Origin: Polyangiaceae bacterium | GTDB lineage: Bacteria > Myxococcota_A > Polyangia > Polyangiales > Polyangiaceae | Length of the DNA stretch: 64,000 bases | Assembly: GCA_019637265.1 (NCBI GenBank) | Contig: JAHBVY010000001.1 | Location: 620,001-684,000 of the forward strand | Direction of reading: 5' to 3' | Part shown: piece by piece, positions 7,300 through 15,319 of the stretch | Numbering within the stretch: position 1 is the first letter of the stretch | Layout: every line of letters starts with the position of its first letter | Made by a program: the position numbers and the translations under genes | Notes under the pieces: model-generated | Told to the model about the DNA's origin: nothing | Databases searched by the model: none | Seen by the model: only the letters and a program-made list of their open reading frames with translations

Positions 7300-8201
7300 T
7301 CTTCTGCGGCGAGTTGGGCCTTGGCTGTCGCGAGGTGCTCGGCGTCGCCTGACTCGAGGCCGAAGAGGGCGTAGGTCACGGGTGAGGTGGCTAGCCGCTC
7401 TGTGATGTGGTGCGCCATCCGTGGCCACACCCGGCCACCCGCTGCCTCGTACTCATGGATGAGCTTCGAGAGGCCGGCCTCGCCGAAGGCCATCAGATGC
7501 GAGATCATGTCGATGGATGCGTCATCCACGCGGGCCTCGCTCCAGTCGATCATCCCGGTGACGTGCTCGGTGTGGTCGACGAGCACGTGGCCGACGTAAA
7601 GATCGCCGTGGACCACGACACAGAAGTCTGGCCACGACGAGTCGTCGTCGAGCCAGCGCTGCCACCGCAGCAGGCGCCCCTCGTTCACCGCGAGCTCGCG
7701 GCGGACGCGGTCGATGTCGTCAGCTACTTTCTGACGAGCCTGCTCCGGCGTGCGCACGATCATCCCGGCGGCCTCTGCCGAGGCGATCGGGACCGCGTGC
7801 AGCGCGGCGATGGCCACCGCGAGGCTCTTCACGAAGGCCTCCGAGTCTTGCGCGATGATCCACTCGGGAGCGGCGTTGGGGTGGACGATGATCGCGGTCG
7901 AGTCCTCGAGCATCGGGTACGTGACGAGCTCTGGGGTCGCGACCCGCCAGTTTGGCACGTTGAAGGGTAGGTGCGCGCGGAGCATCGCCAGCACCTGCGC
8001 CTCCTTCTCCACCTTGGCGCTCACCTCGGCGCGCCGGGGGACGCGCAGCACCCACCGGACGCCGTCTTCAGCCGTGGCGATCGCGACTCGGTAGTCGAGC
8101 CCGACCTCGTTGAGGGTCAGCGGGCCACGGATCTGAAGCCCGTGGCGGGCTGCGAGCGCCTGCAGCTCGCTGGTGTCGGTGATGTTCGTTGTCATCGTCA
8201 T
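7296..8201 (-). CDS. mph: macrolide 2'-phosphotransferase, Mph(A)-like
   Basis: 301 residues, the length I recall for Mph(A). These kinases inactivate 14- and 15-membered macrolides by phosphorylating the desosamine 2'-OH with GTP. Long blocks match my memory of Mph(A): LAARHGL, RRAEVSAKVE, YPMLEDSTA, ARQKVADD-DRVRRE, RWQRWLDDDSSWPDF, VVHGDLYVGHVL and MIDWSEARVDD. HGDLYVGH is the catalytic loop and IDWSEA holds the metal-binding Asp. There are two ATG options (8201 and 8195); neither has a strong ribosome site. The mrx and mphR genes that accompany mph(A) on mobile elements are absent. Base composition and neighbours look native, so it may be a chromosomal relative rather than a recent import. 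Confidence 0.92.
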   Translation of the reverse strand: MTMTTNITDTSELQALAARHGLQIRGPLTLNEVGLDYRVAIATAEDGVRWVLRVPRRAEVSAKVEKEAQVLAMLRAHLPFNVPNWRVATPELVTYPMLEDSTAIIVHPNAAPEWIIAQDSEAFVKSLAVAIAALHAVPIASAEAAGMIVRTPEQARQKVADDIDRVRRELAVNEGRLLRWQRWLDDDSSWPDFCVVVHGDLYVGHVLVDHTEHVTGMIDWSEARVDDASIDMISHLMAFGEAGLSKLIHEYEAAGGRVWPRMAHHITERLATSPVTYALFGLESGDAEHLATAKAQLAAEE

Positions 8202-8279
8202 TCAGGGGAATACGGAGCTTGAGCGCGGCGCCGATCGGCCTCGGATCGATGCCAGGTCGAGCTCTGAGGTGACCCAGCG

Positions 8280-8678
8280 TCAATCGATGTCGACGTCGCT
8301 GCTTCGCACGACCACGCGGGCGTGTGCCCTGGCGGTGTCGATGGTGATATCGTACTCGGAGCTGACCGACCCGAGGTGATGGGAGTAGTAGGTCGAGACG
8401 CGGGCACGCCAAGTCGTCGCGCTCGCCCGCTCGAACTCCACGAATTGGCCTCGCTCGAGCCGTTCTAGCAGGGCGTTGTCGGTCGGGAGCACGTAGCGCG
8501 CTCCGTTCTCATCCTCGACCGTGAGTGGCCGCTCATCGAGCAGCCACTGCCACTCGCGGTGCGTCTCGTCGCCGAATGATCCGCCGCGAGAGCGCCATTC
8601 GGTGAGGCGCCCCGTGACCACCGCCTCACCGAGGCGGGCGTACGTCAGCTCGCGCTCGCTCAGGTGCTCCTTCGTCAT
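8280..8678 (-). CDS. hypothetical protein upstream of mph
   Basis: A 132-residue soluble protein starting MTKEHLSERELTYARLGEAV. The ATG at 8678 is preferred because the 20 residues upstream in the longest frame are Arg-rich and unlike protein. It has no signal peptide, membrane helix or recognised motif; the pattern of charged and aromatic residues suggests a small alpha/beta fold. It lies 78 bp before mph on the same strand and could share its transcript. Its role is unknown. Confidence 0.6.
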   Translation of the reverse strand: MTKEHLSERELTYARLGEAVVTGRLTEWRSRGGSFGDETHREWQWLLDERPLTVEDENGARYVLPTDNALLERLERGQFVEFERASATTWRARVSTYYSHHLGSVSSEYDITIDTARAHARVVVRSSDVDID

Positions 8679-8778
8679 CACGCTCCGTCGACCGATGCTC
8701 GATCGGCGGCGGAGCGTACCACGGAGCGTCCCCGGCAACCCGCTCGTCGCCTAGAGCGTCGATCGGGTCGCCACCACG

Positions 8779-8821
8779 CCTTCGATTCGCACCCAGGCAG
8801 CGCGAGGGCGCGAATCGAAGG
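8779..8821 (-). terminator. long stem-loop after the DUF1428 gene
   Basis: A perfect 12-bp inverted repeat, CCTTCGATTCGC (8779-8790) against GCGAATCGAAGG (8810-8821), extended inward by CCC/GGG past one mismatch. It lies between two minus-strand genes, downstream of the one ending at 8904. No clear U-tract follows. Confidence 0.5.
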
Positions 8822-8903
8822 GTCCTCTGCTGGGTGCTGCTTCCCTGCTCGGCGCTCTAGCTCTTTGATTTCTAGCACGACGAGCGGCGAACCGTTCGCT
8901 GAG

Positions 8904-9626
8904 CTAGACGACGACGAGGGGGGTGAAGGTGCCGTAGATCATGCGGCTCATGTCAGCGCCTACGGTCTTGGGGCTCAGCGCTTCCATGCGTGGATCGGCC
9001 ATGATCTGCGCCCAGCCTCGCTCTTGGGCCGCCTGGTCCTCCCAGCTGATCCAGGAGAACACGACGGACTCGTCAGGCTTCCTGAGAACTGCCGTGTGGA
9101 AGGAGTTCACCTTGCCCTCGGGCAGGTCGTCTCCCCAGCAGTCGACCACCGCGGTGGCGCCGTACTCGCGGAACAGGCTCGCCATCTTCTCGGCCACCTC
9201 CTTGTAGGCGGCCCGATTGGCGCTGGGCACGGGCATCACCATGCCATCCAAGACTCCGGGGGTCGCCAGCGCGTCGCCACAGAGTAGCTCGAAGCCGCCG
9301 AAGAGCATGCGCTGGCCGTCGAAGGGACAGTCCATGTCCGGCCCGCCCAGCTCCGGATCAGCCATGGCCTGTGCGTTGCCCGCGTCGCGCACTGCCTTGC
9401 TTGGCCAGACGATCCACGAGAACACGACCACCTCATCCGGCTTGCGCAGCACGGCGGAGTTGAGGCAGTTGACCTTGCCTTGCGGCACCTCCTTGCCCCA
9501 CGTCTCGACGAAGCGGAGCGCGCCATGCTTACAGAACACGGCTGAGGCGTCCGAAGCCATCTTTCGATAGGCCTCTTGGTTTGCCTCGGGCACCGCCAAC
9601 ACGAATCCATCCACGTAAGTCATCAT
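8904..9626 (-). CDS. tandem DUF1428 protein
   Basis: A 240-residue protein made of two similar halves of about 118 residues, each beginning with a VDG/LDG-type strand and carrying the family pattern AY-KMA/EKMA ... FGA/YGA ... ET/DCWG-E/D-P-GKVN ... AV-RKPDE-VVFSWI-W. This is the DUF1428 family (dimeric alpha/beta-barrel, ABM-like fold), usually a single domain, so this is an internal duplication giving the dimer fold in one chain. The enzymatic role is unknown. The start ATG at 9626 is preceded by GAGGAGG. It lies beside a VOC-family gene, and such pairs are common in small stress or detoxification clusters. Confidence 0.8.
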   Translation of the reverse strand: MMTYVDGFVLAVPEANQEAYRKMASDASAVFCKHGALRFVETWGKEVPQGKVNCLNSAVLRKPDEVVVFSWIVWPSKAVRDAGNAQAMADPELGGPDMDCPFDGQRMLFGGFELLCGDALATPGVLDGMVMPVPSANRAAYKEVAEKMASLFREYGATAVVDCWGDDLPEGKVNSFHTAVLRKPDESVVFSWISWEDQAAQERGWAQIMADPRMEALSPKTVGADMSRMIYGTFTPLVVV

Positions 9627-9734
9627 CTGCCTCCTCACTTGCCTTGGTTCTCGTCTCGTAGCGCGTCGCTCCGCGCGCGCTATCTAGTTCATTCTACTGA
9701 CGTTCTGGTGCGACCGGACGCGCCGAGCTGCGCT

Positions 9735-10208
9735 TCACGCACCGGCGAACGCCGCCTCCAGCGCCGCGATGTCGATCTTCTTCATCTGCATCATCGCGGC
9801 CTGGGCGCGCTCCGCGCCCGCGCGGTCCTCATGCCCGAGCAGCTTGGGCATCGCCTCCGGCACGATCTGCCAGGACACACCGAAGCGGTCGACGAGCCAG
9901 CCACACTGACTTTCTTGGCCGCCCCCCGCGAGCAGCGCCGACCAGAGCCGGTCCGTCTCGGCTTGATCTCGGGTCAGCACGCTGATCGACGCGGCTGGGG
10001 TCAGCTTGTGGTGGGGCCCCGCCGTGAGGATCATCATCGGCGCGCCCGCCAGCGTGAACTCGACGACCATGGGGTCTGCTGGGCTACCGTGCTCGAACAC
10101 AGCGTCTACCTGACTGTTCGGTAGCAGGGAGACGTAGAGCTTCGCTGCCTCGTGACCGCCGCGCTCGAACCAGAAGCAGGTGCGCACCTTCTGTTTTAGT
10201 CCGCTCAT
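9735..10208 (-). CDS. VOC-superfamily protein (PhnB/glyoxalase-like)
   Basis: A 157-residue PhnB-like VOC protein. The N-terminus KVRTCFWFERGGHEAAKLYVSLLPNSQV and the later GGGQESQCGWLVDRFGVSWQIVP are typical of the family often mislabelled 3-demethylubiquinone methyltransferase. It has the beta-alpha-beta-beta-beta layout of glyoxalase/dioxygenase folds, but the substrate cannot be told. It is divergent from the MarR gene with an operator palindrome between the two starts, so it is a probable target of that regulator. An ATG start at 10208 is preceded by an AGGA-containing stretch. Confidence 0.85.
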   Translation of the reverse strand: MSGLKQKVRTCFWFERGGHEAAKLYVSLLPNSQVDAVFEHGSPADPMVVEFTLAGAPMMILTAGPHHKLTPAASISVLTRDQAETDRLWSALLAGGGQESQCGWLVDRFGVSWQIVPEAMPKLLGHEDRAGAERAQAAMMQMKKIDIAALEAAFAGA

Positions 10209-10263
10209 CTCACTGTCCTTTCAGGTCCCCTCGGTGGGGCTCCGCCATGCGCAAGCTTTTCGC

Positions 10264-10292
10264 TTACCATTAGGTTGATGTCAACCTATATT
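10264..10292 (+). promoter_or_regulatory. MarR-type operator over a predicted promoter
   Basis: TAGGTTGA-TG-TCAACCTA (10271-10288) is a perfect inverted repeat with 8-bp arms and a 2-nt centre, typical of MarR-family operators (TTGACATCAA-like core on the other strand). On the plus strand it sits between TTACCA (10264-10269, -35) and overlaps TATATT (10287-10292, -10) at a 17-bp spacing. Bound regulator would block its own promoter. The expected transcript start is within a few bases of ATG 10302. Confidence 0.7.
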
Positions 10293-10301
10293 CTTGGCGC
10301 G

Positions 10302-10760
10302 ATGTCCACGCTGCCCTTTTCCGTGACACGGGAGGTTCATGACCGCTGCCTCTGCCTGGGTGCCCACCGGGCGGCGCGCCTGCTCGCTCGGCGCTTCGAC
10401 GCGGCGCTCGCGCCCTTCGGTATCACCCATGGGCAGTTCTCGCTGATGATGTCGCTGAACCGACCGGAGGCACCGCGCCTCGGTGAGGCGGCGACCTTCC
10501 TCGCGATGGACCGCACGACGCTGACGGCGAACCTCAAGCCGCTCGAGCGACAGGGGCTGGTGGAGGTTCGCCCGGACGCTGAAGACCGCCGCTCCCGCCG
10601 CCTGGTCCTGACGAAGCGCGGTCACGCGCTCCTGAAGTCGGCGGTGCCGGTGTGGCGCGCCACCCACGACGAGGTGGACCGCCTGGCTGGTGGTGACGCG
10701 CAGCGCCTGCGTGATCAGCTGACGAAGCTCGCACGGGGAGGGGAGGGGCTCGATAAATAG
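10302..10760 (+). CDS. MarR-family transcriptional regulator
   Basis: A 152-residue winged-helix regulator. ITHGQFSLMMSLNR, then LGEAATFLAMDRTTLTANLKPLERQGLVEVRPDAEDRRSRRLVLTKRG, is the MarR DNA-binding domain including the wing D-x-R-x-R. The start is placed at ATG 10302 because the palindromic operator and -10 lie just upstream, implying a leaderless or nearly leaderless mRNA; the alternative ATG 10278 would lie inside the operator. It is divergent from the VOC gene, which with DUF1428 and perhaps mph may form the regulon (inference). The ligand is unknown. Confidence 0.9.
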   Translation: MSTLPFSVTREVHDRCLCLGAHRAARLLARRFDAALAPFGITHGQFSLMMSLNRPEAPRLGEAATFLAMDRTTLTANLKPLERQGLVEVRPDAEDRRSRRLVLTKRGHALLKSAVPVWRATHDEVDRLAGGDAQRLRDQLTKLARGGEGLDK

Positions 10761-10787
10761 TGAGCACGACGAGCAGCGGTTGTCGCG

Positions 10788-11348
10788 CTAGAGCACGTCG
10801 TTCAGCGCGGCCTGTAGGGCTGTGAGCAGATCAGACTGTCCAAGGGCCTCTTCCAGCTGGGTGAGGAGCTCGCGGGCTTCAGCCAAGTCTACCTGCTCTG
10901 TCGCGAGGAGCGCGCGCAGGTCGTCCAGATCTTTCCCTCGACCGGCTAGGACCTTCATCACCACGAGGTCAGTTAAGTGGACGACAGGGACCTTCACACC
11001 GTCGATCACGACGCGGGTCGCGCGAGCCATCGCCAGGGACTCGAGGCCCGCGCCCGCGAGCACCATGTCGACCTCCATGCCTGAGTCGTGTGCCAACAGG
11101 ATGACGGCACCTTCGGCGAGCAATCGATCGGCGATCTCCGGGTGGCGCTGTTTCAGACCTCGGGCCTCGAGTGATCGAACGAGCTCTGGGATGCGGTGAC
11201 GTGGCAGGTCCACCGTGACGTCGATGTCTTGAGTTGCGCGCGGCGCTGCACGCACTGCGACCGCCTGTGCCCCGAAAACGAACCACCCGATGCGCTCGGA
11301 ATCGAGCACGTCAGATAGGGCACGCAGCGTGTCACCGAGCGCCGACAT
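10788..11348 (-). CDS. nucleotidyltransferase of AbiEii/DUF6036 type
   Basis: A 186-residue protein. FGAQAVAVRAAPRATQDIDVTV matches the nucleotidyltransferase core G-x-A-x(7,9)-R-x-T-x-DID, with a third acidic residue in MEVDMVLA; LVVMKVLAGRGKDLDDLRAL matches the C-terminal K-x(6)-K-D-x-x-D block of this family. Such proteins include type IV toxin-like AbiEii and uncharacterised NTases. The usual first motif Gly is replaced by G-A-Q, so activity is plausible but not certain. Its start overlaps the end of the small gene upstream by 17 bases, implying coupled expression as a two-gene module. Confidence 0.8.
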   Translation of the reverse strand: MSALGDTLRALSDVLDSERIGWFVFGAQAVAVRAAPRATQDIDVTVDLPRHRIPELVRSLEARGLKQRHPEIADRLLAEGAVILLAHDSGMEVDMVLAGAGLESLAMARATRVVIDGVKVPVVHLTDLVVMKVLAGRGKDLDDLRALLATEQVDLAEARELLTQLEEALGQSDLLTALQAALNDVL

Positions 11349-11601
11349 GAGGGGCCCGCATGAGCCATGCCTTCACCCTGAGGTGGCACTCGAGGTCGGC
11401 GCGGCGCGCTGCTCTATCTGGCCAACCAGGAAGGGTAGCGCGAGCGGCCTCGTAGAGCGCGATGTTCAGCGCGACCTTCTGCTCGAGCGGCATCTTGACC
11501 CGCTCCGCACGCGCCAAGCGCTCAGGGAGGCTCCAGTCGCGGCGCGCGTAAGCGCGAAGATCTTCTGGGTTCAGCGTGGGCACGCCGAAATCGTAAGCCA
11601 A
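11332..11601 (-). CDS. small partner protein of the nucleotidyltransferase
   Basis: An 89-residue charged soluble protein, MAYDFGVPTLNPEDLRAYARRDWSLP and so on, rich in Arg/Ala/Leu helices, with no recognised domain. It overlaps the nucleotidyltransferase start by 17 bases. A small gene immediately 5' of an AbiEii-like nucleotidyltransferase suggests an antitoxin or specificity partner, which is inference from gene order only. It is not an evident DNA-binding protein of the AbiEi or MNT/HEPN type. Confidence 0.6.
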   Translation of the reverse strand: MAYDFGVPTLNPEDLRAYARRDWSLPERLARAERVKMPLEQKVALNIALYEAARATLPGWPDRAARRADLECHLRVKAWLMRAPHVGAR

Positions 11602-11816
11602 GGCTCACGCGTTCGCCACCGCGCAACTCGCGGTGGTGCACGGACGCGACCTAAGGCCGACGAGCACACCGGCTAGAGATGCTGCCCATAGGGCGAGTGC
11701 GCGGCCAATGAGAGGCTTGGGGGGTGGGCTTGGGGGGTGGGTTTGGCATCGCGCCCGACGGCTCGTGATTCGTGTAGGCTACGCGCGCCCGTTGGGGCCT
11801 AACGTTGGAGGAGCAC

Positions 11817-12473
11817 ATGGGTGAGTCGATCGAGTTCAAGCGGCCAGATGGTGGGAGCTGCCCGGCGTACGAGACGGGCGACGCGGAGCTCGCGGTGATC
11901 TTGCTGCAGGAGTGGTGGGGGCTGAACCCGCAGATCAAGGGCCTCGCCGATCGCTTGGCGGGGGAGGGCTTCCGCGTCCTGGTACCTGACTTGTTCCGCG
12001 GCAAGGTGACGACGGACGCTGACGAGGCGAACCACCTGATGACGGGCCTCGACTTCATGGACGCCACGACACAGGACATCCAGGGCGCCGCGAGCTACCT
12101 CAGGGAGCGCGCGGCCAAGGTGGCGGTGATGGGCTTTTGCATGGGCGGCGCCCTCACGCTGCTCAGCTCGGCGAAGGTGGATGGGGTGGACGCGGGGGTG
12201 TGCCTCTACGGCATCCCGCCGGCAGAGGCGCTGGACCCGAGCACGATCCGCGTGCCGCTCTCTTGCCACTTTGGAACGAAGGACTATTGGTGCACGCCCG
12301 ACGTGGTGAAGGCGCTCACGGAGCGGCTCGAGGCGGGCTCCGTGAGCTACGAGCTGTTCAACTACGAGGCGGACCACGCGTTCATGAACGAGGCGCGGCC
12401 GGAGGTGTACGACAGAGCGGCGGCGGAGCTCGCGTGGCAGCGCAGCGTGGACTTCCTGCGCCGCGTGCTGTGA
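11817..12473 (+). CDS. dienelactone hydrolase family protein
   Basis: A 218-residue alpha/beta hydrolase. AVILLQEWWGLNPQIKGLADRLA is the family N-terminus, GFCMGGA carries the nucleophile Cys, GTKDYWCTPD the Asp and EADHAFMNE the His, together the Cys-Asp-His triad of dienelactone hydrolases. Members hydrolyse dienelactones in chloroaromatic breakdown or act as general carboxylesterases; nothing nearby points to aromatic degradation, so the substrate is open. The ATG at 11817 is chosen over the upstream TTG because GGAGGAG precedes it at ideal spacing. It is cytoplasmic and monocistronic. Confidence 0.92.
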   Translation: MGESIEFKRPDGGSCPAYETGDAELAVILLQEWWGLNPQIKGLADRLAGEGFRVLVPDLFRGKVTTDADEANHLMTGLDFMDATTQDIQGAASYLRERAAKVAVMGFCMGGALTLLSSAKVDGVDAGVCLYGIPPAEALDPSTIRVPLSCHFGTKDYWCTPDVVKALTERLEAGSVSYELFNYEADHAFMNEARPEVYDRAAAELAWQRSVDFLRRVL

Positions 12474-12479
12474 GCTCGC

Positions 12480-12755
12480 TCAGCTCGGTGGAGGGCTGGC
12501 GGGCGCGTCGCCTTGGGGGCGATCATTGGCGCCCACCACCGCGGCGAACACCAAGAACGCGATGGCGAACAGCGCGTACCTGAGCGGGCGCTGGTTCGGC
12601 GCCTGGTAGCTCTCAGCGACTGGCGCTGGCTGCATCACTCCCGCCACGTTGTCTGCGGCGGGCGCGGCCTCCTCTGCCTGAGCGCTGGTGCTCAGCGCGA
12701 GCGCCCCAGTGAGGACCAGCGCGCCGAGCGCGCCCCTCAGGCCGAGCGCGCTCAT
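12480..12755 (-). CDS. small exported single-pass membrane protein
   Basis: A 91-residue protein: a signal-like N-terminus (LGALVLTGALALSTSAQA), an Ala/Pro-rich spacer of about 35 residues, then one transmembrane helix (YALFAIAFLVFAAVVGA) and a short Pro-rich tail. The ATG at 12755 gives a normal signal peptide; the longest frame (from 12824) would prepend a 23-residue Arg/Ser segment but would start only 3 bp after queG. The function is unknown. It is probably co-transcribed behind queG. Confidence 0.55.
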   Translation of the reverse strand: MSALGLRGALGALVLTGALALSTSAQAEEAAPAADNVAGVMQPAPVAESYQAPNQRPLRYALFAIAFLVFAAVVGANDRPQGDAPASPPPS

Positions 12756-12827
12756 CAGCCACGCCCCGCGCCGTGCGTGAGCGCTGCTCGATGACGTCAC
12801 GCGCGCGGCTCGCGGCTCAGGCATGGC

Positions 12828-13997
12828 TCATGGGTACGTGGGCTCGCGGCTTGGGTCAAGCAGATCCAAGCGGGCGCGCCGCGCCTCCGCGCGCACCTCC
12901 GGCGCCTCGTCATGGCGCTCGGCGTCGGTCAGCGCGGTGATGGCGGACGCCGGAGCGCCCCCTGGGTACCACAGCCGGCCAAGGGCCCACGCCGCGTGCT
13001 CCCTGACCAAGGCACCTGGGTGCTCCCTCAGGGCGCGCCCGAGCTGGGGCGCGAAGCGGGCGTCTCCCAAGTTGCCCAGCGCGACGGCCGCGTTTCGCGC
13101 CAGCTGCTCACGCGTCGCGCGGCGCAGCGCAGAGCCTCGCACCAGCTTTCGGTACCCCGCTGATCCGAGTTCAAGCAGGGCCACCAAATCGAGCCCCGCT
13201 CGTCGTGACTCAAGCTCCTCCGCCCGCTCCTGGGCGCCACGGCCGCCGTTGAAAGGACAGACAGCCTGACACACATCGCAGCCGAACACGCGATCGCCGA
13301 TCGGGCCGCGCAGCTCACGCGGGATGGAGCCCTTGTGCTCGATGGTCAGGTAGGAGATGCAGCGTCGCGCGTCGAGCTGATACGGCCCCACGAAGGCGCC
13401 GGTGGGGCAGGCGTCGAGGCAGGCGGTGCAGCTGCCGCAGCGCCCTGGCGCAGGCTGGGAGGGCGGCAAATCCAGGCTCACCAACAGCTCGCCCAGCACA
13501 AAATAGCTGCCGGCCCCGGGCGCGATCACGAGCCCATGCTTCCCCACGAAGCCGAGCCCCGCCTCCGCCGCGAGCGCGCGTTCGAGCAGCGGCGCGCTGT
13601 CGACGCAGGGCCGCGCCAAGATCGGGCGCCCCGCGAGCTGCGCGAGTTCGTCAGCTAAAATGAGCAATTTGCCCCACAGGATGGGGTGGTAGTCGGCGCC
13701 TTGCGCATAGCCTGCCAGCGCGCCCTCAGCGCCACCCGCAGAAGTCAGGGTGCCAGACGAGGTGCGAGGATCACCGTAAGGGAGCGCCACGCAGATCACG
13801 CTCGACGCCTCGGGGAGCAGGCTCCGCGGCGCTGCCCGCTCACCCTCCGTGAGGTAGCCCATGCTGCCGTGACGCCCCGCCGTGAGGAACTCTCGCCACC
13901 GTTCATCGGCCAGCTGAAGCGCCTCCGCCTTGGCGATCGCCGTCCGGATGAAGCCGAGCCGCCGCGTCAGGCGCGTCAGCCCCTGCGCCAGCTCCAC
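12828..13997 (-). CDS. queG: epoxyqueuosine reductase QueG
   Basis: About 390 residues from the GTG at 13997, the usual QueG length. QueG reduces epoxyqueuosine to queuosine in tRNA anticodons, using cobalamin and two 4Fe-4S clusters. Seen here: the N-terminal domain with CVDSAPLLERALA and GFVGKHGLVI, then the ferredoxin-like cluster motifs CGSCTACLDACPTGAF and CDVCQAVCPFN. The C-terminal 100 residues form HEAT-like helices (ALGNLGDARFAPQLGRALREH, HAAWALGRL) as in longer family members. The frame is open for 108 more codons upstream, but these are Arg/Pro-rich and include no family sequence. No other queuosine gene is in the window. Confidence 0.93.
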   Translation of the reverse strand: MELAQGLTRLTRRLGFIRTAIAKAEALQLADERWREFLTAGRHGSMGYLTEGERAAPRSLLPEASSVICVALPYGDPRTSSGTLTSAGGAEGALAGYAQGADYHPILWGKLLILADELAQLAGRPILARPCVDSAPLLERALAAEAGLGFVGKHGLVIAPGAGSYFVLGELLVSLDLPPSQPAPGRCGSCTACLDACPTGAFVGPYQLDARRCISYLTIEHKGSIPRELRGPIGDRVFGCDVCQAVCPFNGGRGAQERAEELESRRAGLDLVALLELGSAGYRKLVRGSALRRATREQLARNAAVALGNLGDARFAPQLGRALREHPGALVREHAAWALGRLWYPGGAPASAITALTDAERHDEAPEVRAEARRARLDLLDPSREPTYP

Positions 13998-14383
13998 GGG
14001 GGAGGGCAGGGGGTTGGGCACCGCCGGATGGTGCCAACGCGCGCCGTAGGGCCCCTGGGTGACTTGCACGCCGCTGTCATAGCAGCCCCATCGAACCCGG
14101 CACCGCCACGGAGCGGCCGTGCGCTGCGGAGTATTGACTACCTGTCTAACCCCCCCGATCGAGCCGATCACCCGGCGTGTCGCAGAGCCTGCTTGGCCAC
14201 GCAGCGCCGCTGGTCGCGCGGGGCCAGCGCTTGCCTCGGCGCGCTGTTTGGGGAATAAGCGGCGCGCCCGAGGCATCAGGTGCCCTGGGTTGGCGCCGCC
14301 CTCGGGTGGTGCTCGGGGCATGCTCCGGGAGCCTGACTAGCGGCGCCGAGGGTGCTCGAGAGAGCCCGGGAGACTCTCAGCAA
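13998..14383. other. divergent intergenic region queG / ABC operon
   Basis: 386 bp between two divergent starts. It contains a long-form dispersed repeat (14121-14165). Frames from both genes stay open across it because of the base bias, but neither extension carries family sequence. No promoter hexamers stand out. Confidence 0.45.
14121..14165 (+). repeat. dispersed CCAACCCC repeat, long form, copy 2
   Basis: A 45-bp element: GCGCTGCGGAG, then TTGACTACCTGTCTAAC, then a C-run and GATCGAGCC. It matches copy 1 (2833-2876) across nearly the whole length with a 1-bp indel in the C-run, and matches the inverted copy at 41114-41159 especially in TGACTACC-GTC-AAC-CCGATCGA. Confidence 0.78.
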
Positions 14384-15319
14384 GTGATCCAGATCGAAGG
14401 CCTCTACAAATACTACGGCACCACTCGGGCGGTGGGGCCCATCGACCTCCAGGTGAGCGCCGGGGAGGTGGTGGGGCTGCTCGGCGAGAACGGCGCTGGC
14501 AAGAGCACCACGCTCCGGGTGCTAGCCTGTGAGCTGCTCCCGTCGGCCGGGCGCGTGAAGGTCGATGGTCACGACGTGGTGGATGATCCGGACGCGGTGC
14601 GAGCGAGCATCGGCTACCTCCCTGACAAGCCGCCGCTCTACCCTGAGATGACGGTGCGCGAGTACCTGGGCTTCGCGGCGCGGCTGCGCGGCGTAGCGCG
14701 CGCCGACACCCCAGCGCGCGTCGCCGCGGCAGCAGAGCAAGCCGCCCTGACGAGTGAGCTCGACGCCGTGATCGGCGCGCTCAGTCACGGCTTCCAGCAG
14801 CGGGTCGGCATCGCGCAGGCGATCGTGCATCGGCCCCGCTTCGTGGTGCTGGATGAGCCGATCAGCGGGCTCGACCCACGGCAGATCGTGGAGATGCGGC
14901 GGCTCATCCGCGGCCTCGCCGGGGAGCACACCGTGCTGATCTCGAGTCATATCCTGTCGGAGATCAGCCAGACCTGTGATCGCCTGCTGGTGATTCGGGA
15001 TGGGGAGATCGTGGCGGACGACACGGAGGAGGCGATCGTCCAGCGCACCCTGGGCGGCGCGCGCATCCGCCTGCTGGCGAGCGGCCTCACGGCGGAGCGG
15101 CTCGCGACGCTGACGAGCGCGGTGCCACAAGCCACGCTGCTCTCCTCCCAGGAGGAGGCAGGCTGCCTGCGCCTCGAGCTGACCTCGCCGGAGGACGTGC
15201 GCGCCAGGCTCGCGCGCTGGGTGGTGGAGTCCGGCGCGGAGCTGCTCGAAATAGGCCGCAGCGAGCACGAGCTCGAGCGCGTGTTCATGCGGCTCGCGAG
15301 CCCGGAGCAGGCCTCGTGA
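14384..15319 (+). CDS. ABC transporter ATP-binding protein (GldA-like)
   Basis: A 311-residue ATPase. Walker A GENGAGKST, signature LSHGFQQRVG, Walker B FVVLDEP and the switch ISSHIL are all present, and the C-terminal extension is like that of the GldA/NatA-type ABC-2 group. The start is set at GTG 14384, just before IQIEGLYKYYGT; the longest frame begins 207 bp upstream in non-protein-like sequence. The following permease overlaps it by 4 bases (GTGA), so it powers the transporter encoded by the next genes. In Bacteroidota GldA/F/G support gliding; the myxobacterial role is unproved. Confidence 0.92.
   Translation: MIQIEGLYKYYGTTRAVGPIDLQVSAGEVVGLLGENGAGKSTTLRVLACELLPSAGRVKVDGHDVVDDPDAVRASIGYLPDKPPLYPEMTVREYLGFAARLRGVARADTPARVAAAAEQAALTSELDAVIGALSHGFQQRVGIAQAIVHRPRFVVLDEPISGLDPRQIVEMRRLIRGLAGEHTVLISSHILSEISQTCDRLLVIRDGEIVADDTEEAIVQRTLGGARIRLLASGLTAERLATLTSAVPQATLLSSQEEAGCLRLELTSPEDVRARLARWVVESGAELLEIGRSEHELERVFMRLASPEQAS

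Noticed and set aside
7200..10800. Recently acquired resistance island around mph
   Set aside because: No integrase, insertion sequence, terminal repeats or shift in base composition is visible by eye; mrx and mphR are absent.
14177..14383. Upstream extension of the ABC ATPase
   Set aside because: No family sequence before IQIEGLYKYYG; ATPases of this group start a few residues before that block.
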